A stretch of DNA of 64,000 bases, from the NCBI GenBank assembly GCA_049325475.1, contig JBMOLN010000007.1:620001-684000 (forward strand). The letters run 5' to 3'. Both the position numbers and the translations under genes were made by a program. The DNA comes from MWCR01 sp049325475. GTDB lineage: Bacteria > Patescibacteriota > Patescibacteriia > 2-12-FULL-60-25. The notes below the pieces were generated by a model. The model ran no database searches. It was given only the letters and a program-made list of their open reading frames with translations, and was not told where the DNA came from. This document shows, piece by piece, positions 1-8,030 of this stretch (positions are counted from its first letter, which is position 1; every line of letters begins with the position of its first letter).

Positions 1-638
1 CCGTTGTGACCAAGCAATCGCTTGGCAGCACAACATTGACCGCAGGATTGACTCCGTTGTACAAAGTACAAGTCGGCGCCGATTCAGCCGGTTCAATTGC
101 TCTGAAACAAATGGTCTTCGGCATCAATAAGACAACCAATGTCACTTTGGGCAACTTCAGGCTCTACCGCGGCGCTTCCGAAGTCACAACCGGCAATTAC
201 ACCATCGTTGATCAAAACGGTGTTGATCTCAAAGCAGGTTCCACTACGACCAACTCATTCTATGTTGTTGTAGCCTTCACCAGCGAAGATTCAATTTCCG
301 GTACCGGAAACATCTACACATTGTATGCTGATGTATCCGGCACATTGGGTGCAGGCCAGTATGTTAAGACAGATATGTACCGCGATCCGGCCGGAGTACC
401 GAACACCGGTTACTTGGTCAACAGTGCCGCTACAGGCATTCTCGGCGCAGATGCTGAAATCTTCAACATCAATACCGGCGCAACGCCGGATGCCACCGCT
501 GAAAAGGTTGGCAGCTTTGTCTGGTCCGATAACTCCGAGGTTCCGCACAATTACACTTCCGGAAGCTCGCGAGACTGGACCAATGATGTCTACGTCGAAG
601 ATTTGACGCAGTCTCAAACAGTCCAGACTGGTTCCTAA
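1..638 (+). CDS. C-terminal part of a secreted/surface beta-rich protein (5' end outside window)
   Basis: The frame is already open at the first base, so only the last ~212 residues are present. The sequence is rich in Thr, Ser, Gly, Val and Asn, with alternating hydrophobic residues typical of extracellular beta-sandwich repeats. It has almost no Lys/Arg clusters, no cysteine and no membrane segment. The end contains a module around FVWSDNSEVPHNYTS followed by a Trp-Asn motif (about residues 170-195), which I associate with C-termini of CPR surface proteins; this is recollection, not a search. No catalytic motif is visible. A strong terminator follows at 786-817. Probably a cell-surface or S-layer-like protein; exact role unknown. 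Confidence 0.6.
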   Translation, partial: VVTKQSLGSTTLTAGLTPLYKVQVGADSAGSIALKQMVFGINKTTNVTLGNFRLYRGASEVTTGNYTIVDQNGVDLKAGSTTTNSFYVVVAFTSEDSISGTGNIYTLYADVSGTLGAGQYVKTDMYRDPAGVPNTGYLVNSAATGILGADAEIFNINTGATPDATAEKVGSFVWSDNSEVPHNYTSGSSRDWTNDVYVEDLTQSQTVQTGS

Positions 639-785
639 TTCTCTCGCTCTCATCAAGGTCTTTACGGACCAAGATGTTGATTAAGTCACACTTTGCTTAG
701 GCACAGGTGCCGCGATCGTCCGCTTAGCGGATAAGAGCTTGCAAATAGGTTCCAAGTCTAAGCCTTGGACTTAGGTCTGGGGCTG

Positions 786-817
786 AAAATCCCCCCGCAG
801 AAATGCGGGGGGATTTT
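786..817 (+). terminator. Rho-independent terminator
   Basis: A perfect hairpin with a 9-bp GC-rich core (CCCCCCGCA / TGCGGGGGG), a GAAA loop and A-rich/T-rich flanks (AAAAT...ATTTT). It lies about 150 bp after the surface-protein stop. Nothing else recognisable lies between 639 and 785. Confidence 0.9.
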
Positions 818-836
818 GTTCCCTCTGGTAGTTTCC

Positions 837-952
837 CTAATCCCTATCCCTTCCCCCGTACACAAGGGAAGGGGAGTGTATAATCCAGGTTGATTATAAC
901 CCTCTCTTGCATGCGGGAGAGGGTCTTCGCGTTTAACGCGACGGGGAGAGGG
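837..952. repeat. GC-rich palindromic element, family B, copy 1
   Basis: Two nested palindromic blocks (CCCTTCCCCC...AAGGGAAGGGG and CCCTCTCTTGCATGCGGGAGAGGG) followed by CGCGTTTAACGCG and GGGGAGAGGGA. The same order of blocks recurs at 28251-28368, so this is a dispersed element rather than chance. It lies just upstream of the O-antigen-ligase gene; long-ORF start codons at 890-1003 fall inside or next to it and are not credible. Confidence 0.75.
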
Positions 953-1003
953 AATAACCCATCTCTACAAATAAAATTACGCTTGTGCTACCCTTTTTCT
1001 CAT

Positions 1004-3412
1004 ATGCAACGTCAAACAGCTATCAAAACACTTCGCACTATCGTGTTAATCGGCATATATGGTGGGTTGCTCATGCCGGTTTATTTCCCGGTTTTATTTT
1101 TGCCGGATGTAATTTTTCCGTTTGTTTTTTCCAAGCTCATCTTTTTTCAGATTCTGATCGGCTTGACTGTCCCGGCTTATATCATCCTCGCTTGGATTGA
1201 ACCCAAGTACCGTCCCCGATGGTCATTCCTCTACATTGCTTTCATTGCTTATTACATCGCCTTGTTTTTGTCCGTTATCTTTGCCGTGGATCCGATCCGG
1301 TCTTGGTGGGGCAATCAAGAGCGCATGAACGGCTTGTTTACCATGTTGCATTTTTTGGTCTGGCTGACCATGGCAACCTCGCTCATCAAAACCTGGAAAG
1401 AATGGAAACGGTTGTTAAATTATCAGATTTTTCTGGGTGTTTTCATGGCCTGCATCGCTCTTCTGCAAAAACCGTTTCCCAAACTGCTTAGCTTCCCGGC
1501 CGGAGACCGAGTCGGAGGCCTCTTGGATAATCCTATTTATCAGGGCGCATATCAATTATTCATATTGTTTTTTATAGCTTTGTTATTTTTAAAAACAAAA
1601 AGCAATGGCTGGAGGACCTGGTATGTTTTAGCCGGAATAACCTCGCTCACGGCCATGTTTGCTGCAGGCAGCCGCGGCCCGTTTATGGGATTGATTTTTG
1701 GAACCGTTTTATCGGCTGTAACTGTTGGCATCTTGCATCACAGTAAAAAAATCCGAATAGCTGTCATCGGCGCAGTCTTGGCTTGTTCGCTGGGCTATGT
1801 GGGCATGGTGACCTTTGGAACCAAGACCCAAGCCTTTGCGTCTTTTTCAAAAGCTTGGCCCACGGCCGCCCGCATGTTTATGCTGCAAACGGGCACTGCC
1901 GGACGTTTTATAGCTTGGCAAATTTCCTGGGAAGGATTTTTGGAGCGCCCGTTAACCGGCTGGGGCTTGGATAATTACCACTTACTCTTTAATAAAAAAT
2001 ACAATCCCAATTCTTTGCGCTCGGGTTTTTATGAGACATGGTTCGACAGATCTCACAACACGGTTATGGACGTTGTATCCATGACCGGCTTAATCGGCTT
2101 TTTAACCTTTGCGGGCATTTGGGTCGGAATTTATTACACTGTTATCAGAGCCCGCAGAAAAAAATACATAGACATTCCAACGACGGCGATCTTAATCGGC
2201 CTGCCGGCAGGGTACTTTTTGCAAAATCTCTTTGTCTTCGATCATCCGGCGGCCTTCAGTATGAGCTATCTGTTGTATGCTTTGGTAATCTGCGCCGGCT
2301 TTCCGGTTTTTTCCGGCCACAAAGACAATGAAGTTGAAGCCGAAAAGCCTTCTCCCACAAACCCGGTTCCTTGGGTCACATTCGGTGTATTGCAAACCGT
2401 ATTCCTGATCATTGTTTACTTAACATCCGTAAAACCGGCTTATGCATCCGTTCTTTCCATCAAATTCAATAATGCTGCGGCCAGCGGTAATGCGGTATTG
2501 TTGATGGATTATGCCAAAAGAGCATCAGCAATTCAAACGCCGTATTTGGATGAGCAGACGTTTTTATATTCCCGCAGTTTAATCCAAATTGCCGACAGAG
2601 ATCAGTTAAAAAACTGGCCCCAGTGGCGCGATTTTTTTGCTTTAATCCAAGACGTGCATCAGCGCTATTTTGCTTCGCATCCCGATAATGCTCACAGCAT
2701 ATTCATATATGCCAACATGTTGGAGCACGTTGGCTTTGCTGCCAAAGATGAAGAAATATCCAAGATGTCCGAAGAACAGTATCTGAAAGCCATAGAACTA
2801 AGTCCCAAGCGCCAGCAATTATATTTTACTTATGCCAGATTGTTAACCTCTTTGGGCAGAGTTGATGAAGCCTTGGAGCAATTGCAAAAAGCCGTTTCAT
2901 TTGATGAAGAAATCGGAGAATCTTGGTGGAATTTAGCCATGACAACCTGGATGAATAAAGGCGACCGGCAGAAAGGCGCCGAATATATTGCCAAGTCCCA
3001 ATCCGTATCGTTTCCACGGGGCGTGAATACGGTTCAAGAGGCGGTGCTCATCGCACAATCGTACGATATTTTAAACGACAAAGAATCGTTGCAAAAATTG
3101 GTAATGATGCTTCCGAATCTGCCGGCTGCGCCAAGCGGTGTTTATCTGGAAATCGCCAAGGCTTGCGAACATCAAGAGCTTATTGGCGCCAGGGACATGA
3201 TTATTTCCGCGCTGATCAAGATGGATCCGAAAGTTAAATCATCGCTGGCGCCTTTGTTAAACGGTCAAGTTCAGACAATCGATGAAGCCCTGCTTTTAAC
3301 GGCTCCGACAACAACGCCTGCTGCACAGCCCGCGGTTTCCGACATCCCGGCTCCGTCAGCCACGGCAACCGGTAAAGTAATGGTGCCGTACAGCGGGCCT
3401 AGAAAGCAGTAA
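1004..3412 (+). CDS. O-antigen ligase/polymerase-like membrane protein with C-terminal TPR domain
   Basis: About 802 residues. Start taken at the ATG at 1004 because upstream in-frame codons run through a dispersed repeat. The first ~470 residues hold about 11 hydrophobic membrane segments. The Wzy/WaaL-type signature lies around residues 300-365: Arg-Phe-Ile-Ala-Trp...Glu-Arg-Pro-Leu-Thr-Gly-Trp-Gly-Leu-Asp-Asn, then a loop ending in RSHNTVMD. The segment from ~570 to ~690 is helical with TPR-like spacing (YLKAIELSP, LTSLGRVDEALEQLQKAV). The C-terminus is a Pro/Ala/Thr-rich tail. The family polymerises or ligates lipid-linked glycans on the outer face of the membrane, which suits the surrounding glycosyltransferases. 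Its 3' end overlaps the next, convergent gene by 14 bp. Confidence 0.85.
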   Translation: MQRQTAIKTLRTIVLIGIYGGLLMPVYFPVLFLPDVIFPFVFSKLIFFQILIGLTVPAYIILAWIEPKYRPRWSFLYIAFIAYYIALFLSVIFAVDPIRSWWGNQERMNGLFTMLHFLVWLTMATSLIKTWKEWKRLLNYQIFLGVFMACIALLQKPFPKLLSFPAGDRVGGLLDNPIYQGAYQLFILFFIALLFLKTKSNGWRTWYVLAGITSLTAMFAAGSRGPFMGLIFGTVLSAVTVGILHHSKKIRIAVIGAVLACSLGYVGMVTFGTKTQAFASFSKAWPTAARMFMLQTGTAGRFIAWQISWEGFLERPLTGWGLDNYHLLFNKKYNPNSLRSGFYETWFDRSHNTVMDVVSMTGLIGFLTFAGIWVGIYYTVIRARRKKYIDIPTTAILIGLPAGYFLQNLFVFDHPAAFSMSYLLYALVICAGFPVFSGHKDNEVEAEKPSPTNPVPWVTFGVLQTVFLIIVYLTSVKPAYASVLSIKFNNAAASGNAVLLMDYAKRASAIQTPYLDEQTFLYSRSLIQIADRDQLKNWPQWRDFFALIQDVHQRYFASHPDNAHSIFIYANMLEHVGFAAKDEEISKMSEEQYLKAIELSPKRQQLYFTYARLLTSLGRVDEALEQLQKAVSFDEEIGESWWNLAMTTWMNKGDRQKGAEYIAKSQSVSFPRGVNTVQEAVLIAQSYDILNDKESLQKLVMMLPNLPAAPSGVYLEIAKACEHQELIGARDMIISALIKMDPKVKSSLAPLLNGQVQTIDEALLLTAPTTTPAAQPAVSDIPAPSATATGKVMVPYSGPRKQ

Positions 3413-4649
3413 ATAAAGCCAGGGTGGATTCGGCCGTCTTGTCCCAGGTAAAATTTTCACAAAGCCTGTTATAAGCATTTGCTGACAGGCTTTTTTGTTT
3501 ATCGGGATTGCTGATTAATTCCAAAATCTCTTCCGCGAGAATCTTTTTATTTATCGGCACTATGACGCCTCCATTCTTACCCAGCATCCATCTGTTCGCT
3601 CCAACATCTGTCGCGATGATCGGCACTTTGGCGGCCATGGACTCCAGCAGCGTTATCGACATTCCCTCTTTGGAAGAGGGGAGTGCGAACATATCGAAAG
3701 CCCGATACAATGTCGGCGCATCTTTGCGCATGCCGGTGAGCATTATGAAATTTTGCGCTCCCAGTGCATCACGCTTGCGTTTAAGTTCATCAAATTGCGG
3801 TCCTTCACCGATTATCACAAAAAAAATCCGCCGGTCAGTCTCATGAACCATCTTGCAAACATCCAAATACCAGAAAAGATTTTTTGGCGGGTAGGCATTG
3901 GCAATGGTGCCGATGATCTTGGCTTGAGGATTGATTTCCAAAATCTCCCGCGCCTTTTCGCGCGTTAAAAGTCTTTTTTCAAATTCAACTGCATCAATTC
4001 CATTGGGGATTGTCAACAATCTTTTTTGCGGTCGAATCCTTAATCGCTTTGCCAAATCTTCATCACCCGGATGCACAACCGTAATCACATCTTTCCATTT
4101 GGCGCTGACTTTTTCGATCCAAATATAAAAAGTCTTTTTCCATTTGGGCAGATCTTCATTAAACACCCAGCCCCCGATGCAATAAATCCGCTTGGGCACA
4201 CCGCATAATGTCGCTGCCAGCGATCCTGTTGCACCCATCATACTTGAATTCAGATGCACTGCACGCGGCCGCAAAGCTCGAAACAGTTTAATCAGCTCCC
4301 AAGTCGCACGCAGGTTGGCTGTCGGATTAATATCGCGTGCCATGTGTTTGAGCTCATAAAAAGCAATACCAGCCTCTTTACACCTGGTGCCCAAATCAGA
4401 ACCATGATTTGCATGATTATTTTGATTAACGTGATTATTATTTATATCTCCAGAAGCTACTCCGCGCTTCGTGCTCTGTGCTTCGTGCTCCGAACTTCGT
4501 GCTCCGCGCTTCGGAGCTCCTGCAGCCACAATCACCGACATACTTCGCTTCTTCATCTCTTTCGCCAAATCAAAAACATAAGATTGGGCTCCGCCCCAAT
4601 CCTGACCGGTTATTAGCAATAAATTGGCTTGTTTTGGCAAATTTTCCAC
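3399..4649 (-). CDS. GT4-family glycosyltransferase with repeat-derived loop
   Basis: 416 residues, GT-B fold. The N-terminus LLLITGQDWGGAQSYVFDLA has the acceptor-side glycine motif; the C-terminal half has the donor-site motif EGMSITLLESMAAKVPIIATD (E-x7-E). The start is a GTG at 4649; a TATGCT hexamer 12 nt upstream would place transcription start only a few bases before it. Residues ~44-85 (SSEHEAQSTKRG...NNNHVNQNNHANHG) are not normal GT sequence: they translate a heptanucleotide array (4464-4519) and a copy of the GxxExxY-element arm (4396-4441). The insertion falls in the loop after the first beta-alpha unit, where length variation may be tolerated. The sugar specificity is unknown. 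Confidence 0.85.
   Translation of the reverse strand: MENLPKQANLLLITGQDWGGAQSYVFDLAKEMKKRSMSVIVAAGAPKRGARSSEHEAQSTKRGVASGDINNNHVNQNNHANHGSDLGTRCKEAGIAFYELKHMARDINPTANLRATWELIKLFRALRPRAVHLNSSMMGATGSLAATLCGVPKRIYCIGGWVFNEDLPKWKKTFYIWIEKVSAKWKDVITVVHPGDEDLAKRLRIRPQKRLLTIPNGIDAVEFEKRLLTREKAREILEINPQAKIIGTIANAYPPKNLFWYLDVCKMVHETDRRIFFVIIGEGPQFDELKRKRDALGAQNFIMLTGMRKDAPTLYRAFDMFALPSSKEGMSITLLESMAAKVPIIATDVGANRWMLGKNGGVIVPINKKILAEEILELISNPDKQKSLSANAYNRLCENFTWDKTAESTLALFTAF
4396..4441 (+). repeat. Copy of the GxxExxY-element arm inside a GT gene
   Basis: Begins TCAGAACCATGATT and ends GATTAACGTGATTATT, matching the arm consensus TGTCTGAACCTTGATT...CTTGATTACT seen at 4697, 7474, 7529, 9261 and 9309. 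It is read antisense as part of the GT4 gene 3399-4649 and gives an Asn/His-rich stretch. Confidence 0.6.
4464..4519. repeat. Heptanucleotide array inside GT4 gene
   Basis: Eight consecutive 7-nt units of the form cgcttcg, tgctctg, tgcttcg, tgctccg, aacttcg, tgctccg, cgcttcg, gagctcc. The array is in frame with the glycosyltransferase 3399-4649 on the other strand. Confidence 0.75.
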
Positions 4650-4696
4650 AAAAGTAGTTTTAGCATAAATAAGGGAAAAAGCAAGCCCGAACCATC

Positions 4697-4826
4697 TGTC
4701 AGAACCTTGATCATCAAACCGATTACAAACCTAATTAACTTGATTACTATAGGTATATAATTATCTATGCATTGAGTAATCAAGTTAATATGAGCGAGAA
4801 TATGAGCGTCAATCAAGGTTCAGACA
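4697..4826. mobile_element. MITE-like empty version of the GxxExxY element
   Basis: 130 bp bounded by inverted arms. The left arm starts TGTCAGAACCTTGAT and ends AACTTGATTACT; the right arm starts AGTAATCAAGTTAA and ends AATCAAGGTTCAGACA. Between them is only ~26 bp (ATAGGTATATAATTATCTATG...) that resembles the start region of the GxxExxY gene in the filled copy at 7529-8026. It occupies most of the gap between the divergently transcribed genes 3399-4649 and 4875-7487. The small minus-strand ORF across it is not considered a gene. Confidence 0.75.
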
Positions 4827-4874
4827 GTTGTTAGTTTATTGCTTTTTTAGCTAAATTATCGTAAGGTTAGCCAT

Positions 4875-7487
4875 ATGTTGGACGGTAAAACAATCCTTGT
4901 CACAGGCGGGGCCGGCTTTGTCGGCTCCAATCTTTGCCGTCGCTTGTTATCCATGAAATGTAAAGTCATCTCTTTGGATAATTACTTTACCGGCTCGCGT
5001 GACAATCACGTCGCCGGCGTTGACTACCGCGAAGGTCATACCAAGAACATTGAAGAAATCATCACTGAAACCCCGGACCTCGTCTATCATCTGGGTGAAT
5101 ATTCGCGCGTGGAAAAAAGCCTGGAAGATCCGCCCGAGCTGACTTGGGATTTAAACAAGCAGGGAACATTTGCCGTACTCGAATTTTGCCGCAAGCGCAA
5201 TATCAAAATCGTTTACGCCGGATCATCGTCCAAATTCTCCGATGGCGGCACGGGCCGCGATCTCACGCCTTATACCTGGATGAAGGCATCAAATACAGAA
5301 CTCGTAAAAAATTACGGCAAGTGGTACGGATTGCCTTTTGCAATTACTTATTTTTACAACGTCTACGGTCCGGGTGAAATCTCGCACGGCCCGTACTCAA
5401 CTTTAATCGGCATCTTCTCCGAAGAATACCGCCAAGGCCAACCCCTCACAGTGGTCGCGCCCGGCACGCAAGTCCGCAATTTCACTCATGTCGACGATAT
5501 CGTCAATGGCCTTATCTTGGTCGGCGATAAAGGAGAAGGCGATGAATTCGGCATAGGAGCGGCCGAGGCGCACTCAATCCGCGAAGTCGCTCAAATGTTT
5601 GGCGGTAAAATCGTGATGCTGCCCGAACGCCGCGGCAATCGTCAAACATCGCACGCCGACACATCCCGCGTCGCCGAACTGGGCTGGACTCAAAAACACA
5701 AACTCGGAGATTACGTCCGCGACTTCGTCACGCAAACCCGATCCGCCATCAGCGAAGACAAAAGAGTGCTGGTTTATTCAACAACTTTTTATCCCTATCA
5801 AGGTGTGGCTGAATCGTCTTTGCTGGAGCTTATGCGTAAAATGCCGGATGTGCATTTTGATGTCATTACCACGGCTTTTTCGCCAACCGGCATCAGTGAG
5901 CCGTCGCCCCTGCCCAACGTCACCGTCCACCGCCTGGGACGCGGCAAACCGTCTGATAAATATCTTCTTCCCTGGCTCGGGTCGCGCAAAGCCGCTCAAC
6001 TAATCGCCGCGCACAAATATCTCTTTGCCTGGTCCATTATGGCCAGCTATGCTTCGCTTGCCGCTATTCTCACGCACCGCGAGAACTATCTGCCTCTCCT
6101 TATCTCACTCGCTGATCAGAGACTGGAAAGAGTGCCTTGGCATTTGCGTTTGTTTTTAAATCTCATCTTGAAAAAGGCGGATCAAATATCCGCTTCATCA
6201 GGCAGTCAGTTGCATTATGCCGAAAGCGTAACCGATCAAGCCCGTCTTACCGCATCCAATCGCACGGGCGATGTTTTTGCCAACCAAATCCGTTTTGTTT
6301 ACAACGCCATCCTCAAAGATGAAACGCAAAAGTTCGCATCGCAACAAACCAAGAAGCGTATTTTGATTTTTTCCACCGCCTACTTTCCTCTTGTCGGCGG
6401 AGCCGAAATTGCCATCAAAGAAATTACGGATCGCCTGCCAAATTATCAATTTGACATGGTGACGGCGCGCATCCAGCCCGGCTTGCCCTCGCGCGAGCAA
6501 ATCGGCAATGTCATGGTCCACCGTGTTGGCTTTGGCAAGCCTTTTGATAAATATCTTTTGCCGGTTTTGGGAGTCGCAAAAGCCCTCAAAGTCGCGCCGG
6601 CCGGCACTCAAATCGCCTGGCCCATGATGGCCAGCTTTGGCGGCTTTGCCTCTCTTATCTACACATGGATCCGCCCGCGCACCAAAATGATGCTCACTTT
6701 GCAAGAAGGCGACCCGCCGGAATACATCTTAAAGCGCGTAGGAGCCTTTAAACCGCTGTTTTTAGGCATTTTTAAGCGCGCTGATGCAATACAGGCCATC
6801 AGCAAGTTCCTGGCCAACTGGGGCAAAGAAATGGGTTTTAAGGGCGAGCCGGTAGTTATCCCCAATGGTGTAAATATCCCACATTTTTCCAAAAAGATTT
6901 CTGACGACGAACGCCGCGCCTTACGATCCCAATTCGGCTTTAGCGATCAAGATACGGTTTTGGTCACCGCCTCGCGTCTCGTCCTTAAAAACGGCACGGA
7001 CGATATAATCAAATCGCTCAAACATCTTCCGGATAATTATAAAACTCTGATCATCGGCGACGGCGATGATCGCCAGATGCTCGAATCGCTTGTCGCGGAG
7101 CTTGGTTTGTATTCCCGCGTCGTCTTCCTCGGCCAAAAGTCGCACGCTGAATTGCCGGCACTCATCCAATCCGCAGATATTTTCATCCGCCCGTCACTGT
7201 CAGAAGGTCTGGGGAATTCTTTCCTCGAGGCCATGGCCGCAGGTCTTCCAATCATCGGAACACCGGTCGGCGGTATACCGGATTTCCTCACTGACGGTGA
7301 GTCGGGTGTCTTCTGCGAACCTCGTAATCCCGAATCAATCGCCAAAGCCGCTCGACGCATCCAAGAAGAACCCGGACTTCGCGATAAACTCATCCGCCAA
7401 GGCGCCTCCTTGGTCGCCGAGCAATACAGTTGGGAGGGGATTGCGGGGAGGATGGAGAAAATTTTTAGCTCATTGTCTGAACCTTGA
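4875..7487 (+). CDS. Three-part fusion: NAD-dependent epimerase + GT-B half domain + GT4 glycosyltransferase
   Basis: 870 residues. Residues 1-290 are an extended SDR sugar-nucleotide epimerase/dehydratase: Rossmann motif GGAGFVGS at 11-18 and Tyr-x3-Lys as YTWMK near 132. Residues ~297-480 are an N-terminal GT-B half only (RVLVYSTTFYPYQGVAES...HRLGRGKPSDKYLLPWLG). Residues ~490-870 are a full GT4 enzyme whose first half repeats that block (RILIFSTAYFPLVGGAE...HRVGFGKPFDKYLLPVLG) and whose C-half carries EGLGNSFLEAMAAGLPIIG. The middle part lacks a donor-binding half and is probably structural or a decayed duplicate. The last five codons and stop lie in a repeat arm (7474 onward). The fusion suggests channelling of an epimerised NDP-sugar into a glycan; the substrate is unknown. 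Confidence 0.85.
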   Translation: MLDGKTILVTGGAGFVGSNLCRRLLSMKCKVISLDNYFTGSRDNHVAGVDYREGHTKNIEEIITETPDLVYHLGEYSRVEKSLEDPPELTWDLNKQGTFAVLEFCRKRNIKIVYAGSSSKFSDGGTGRDLTPYTWMKASNTELVKNYGKWYGLPFAITYFYNVYGPGEISHGPYSTLIGIFSEEYRQGQPLTVVAPGTQVRNFTHVDDIVNGLILVGDKGEGDEFGIGAAEAHSIREVAQMFGGKIVMLPERRGNRQTSHADTSRVAELGWTQKHKLGDYVRDFVTQTRSAISEDKRVLVYSTTFYPYQGVAESSLLELMRKMPDVHFDVITTAFSPTGISEPSPLPNVTVHRLGRGKPSDKYLLPWLGSRKAAQLIAAHKYLFAWSIMASYASLAAILTHRENYLPLLISLADQRLERVPWHLRLFLNLILKKADQISASSGSQLHYAESVTDQARLTASNRTGDVFANQIRFVYNAILKDETQKFASQQTKKRILIFSTAYFPLVGGAEIAIKEITDRLPNYQFDMVTARIQPGLPSREQIGNVMVHRVGFGKPFDKYLLPVLGVAKALKVAPAGTQIAWPMMASFGGFASLIYTWIRPRTKMMLTLQEGDPPEYILKRVGAFKPLFLGIFKRADAIQAISKFLANWGKEMGFKGEPVVIPNGVNIPHFSKKISDDERRALRSQFGFSDQDTVLVTASRLVLKNGTDDIIKSLKHLPDNYKTLIIGDGDDRQMLESLVAELGLYSRVVFLGQKSHAELPALIQSADIFIRPSLSEGLGNSFLEAMAAGLPIIGTPVGGIPDFLTDGESGVFCEPRNPESIAKAARRIQEEPGLRDKLIRQGASLVAEQYSWEGIAGRMEKIFSSLSEP

Positions 7488-7525
7488 TTGCCGCTCAGAT
7501 TCACGCTCATATTAACTTGATTACT
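7474..7525 (+). repeat. Solo arm of the GxxExxY element (tandem to next copy)
   Basis: 52-bp arm TGTCTGAACCTTGATTGCC...AACTTGATTACT, followed after 3 bp by a second near-identical arm at 7529. It supplies the last codons and the TGA stop of the upstream 870-residue protein. Confidence 0.8.
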
Positions 7526-7528
7526 AAT

Positions 7529-8026
7529 TGTCTGAACCTTGATTGCCGCTCAGATTCACGCTCAAATTAACTTGATTACTAAAGGAGTTTATTTATATAT
7601 GGATACGCAAGAGATTAAGCACAAGATTATTGGTTGTGCTATGAAGGTGCACGGCACTCTTAAAAACGGTTTTCAGGAAGTTATTTATCAGCGAGCTCTC
7701 GAGATTGAGATGAGAAAGCATGGTTTAGATTTTGAAAGAGAAAAAGAGATGCAGATTTATTATGATGGGATAGAGGTTGGTACTCGCAGAGCGGATTTCT
7801 TTGTTGAAAATTGCGTCATGGTAGAAATAAAAGCATTAGCAGAACTTGAAGATGTTCATATTGCTCAAGCCATGAATTATGTTGAGGCATATAATTTGGA
7901 AATTGGTTTATTAATCAATTTCGGCGCAAAAAGCTTGGAATTCAAAAAAGTTCATAATAATAAAATCAACACCCACAGTAATCAAGAAAATATGAGCGGG
8001 AATCAAGTTTAATCAAGGTTTAGACA
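7529..8026. mobile_element. GxxExxY gene bracketed by inverted 50-52 bp arms
   Basis: The left arm (7529-7580) starts TGTCTGAACCTTGATT and ends CTTGATTACT. The right arm (7977-8026) starts AGTAATCAAG and ends AATCAAGGTTTAGACA, i.e. the reverse complement with internal differences. The only content is the GxxExxY gene with its own AAAGGAG ribosome-binding site. The 130-bp copy at 4697-4826 has the same arms but no gene. Together they have the form of a small mobile or amplifiable unit and its deletion derivative. No transposase is present and target-site duplications are not clear. Confidence 0.7.
7599..8012 (+). CDS. GxxExxY-family protein (PD-(D/E)xK nuclease-like)
   Basis: 137 residues from the ATG at 7599, preceded by AAAGGAG at a suitable distance; the longer frame from 7539 only reads the repeat arm. 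The family motif is seen exactly as G-F-Q-E-V-I-Y near residues 25-31. A nuclease-like core follows: RRADFFVENCVMVEIKALAEL (Asp...Glu-x-Lys). The family is common in Bacteroidetes and candidate phyla and is related to PD-(D/E)xK nucleases; its function is not established. The C-terminal ~15 residues (INTHSNQENMSGNQV) are encoded by the right repeat arm. Its placement between inverted arms suggests it belongs to the element rather than to the glycan pathway. Confidence 0.9.
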   Translation: MDTQEIKHKIIGCAMKVHGTLKNGFQEVIYQRALEIEMRKHGLDFEREKEMQIYYDGIEVGTRRADFFVENCVMVEIKALAELEDVHIAQAMNYVEAYNLEIGLLINFGAKSLEFKKVHNNKINTHSNQENMSGNQV

Positions 8027-8030
8027 ATAT

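Noticed and set aside
4613..4816. 67-residue minus-strand ORF
   Set aside because: Entirely explained by the MITE-like element arms; no independent start signal.
6198..6704. 168-residue minus-strand ORF inside the epimerase-GT fusion
   Set aside because: Antisense of a conserved GT-B domain; low-quality composition and no promoter.
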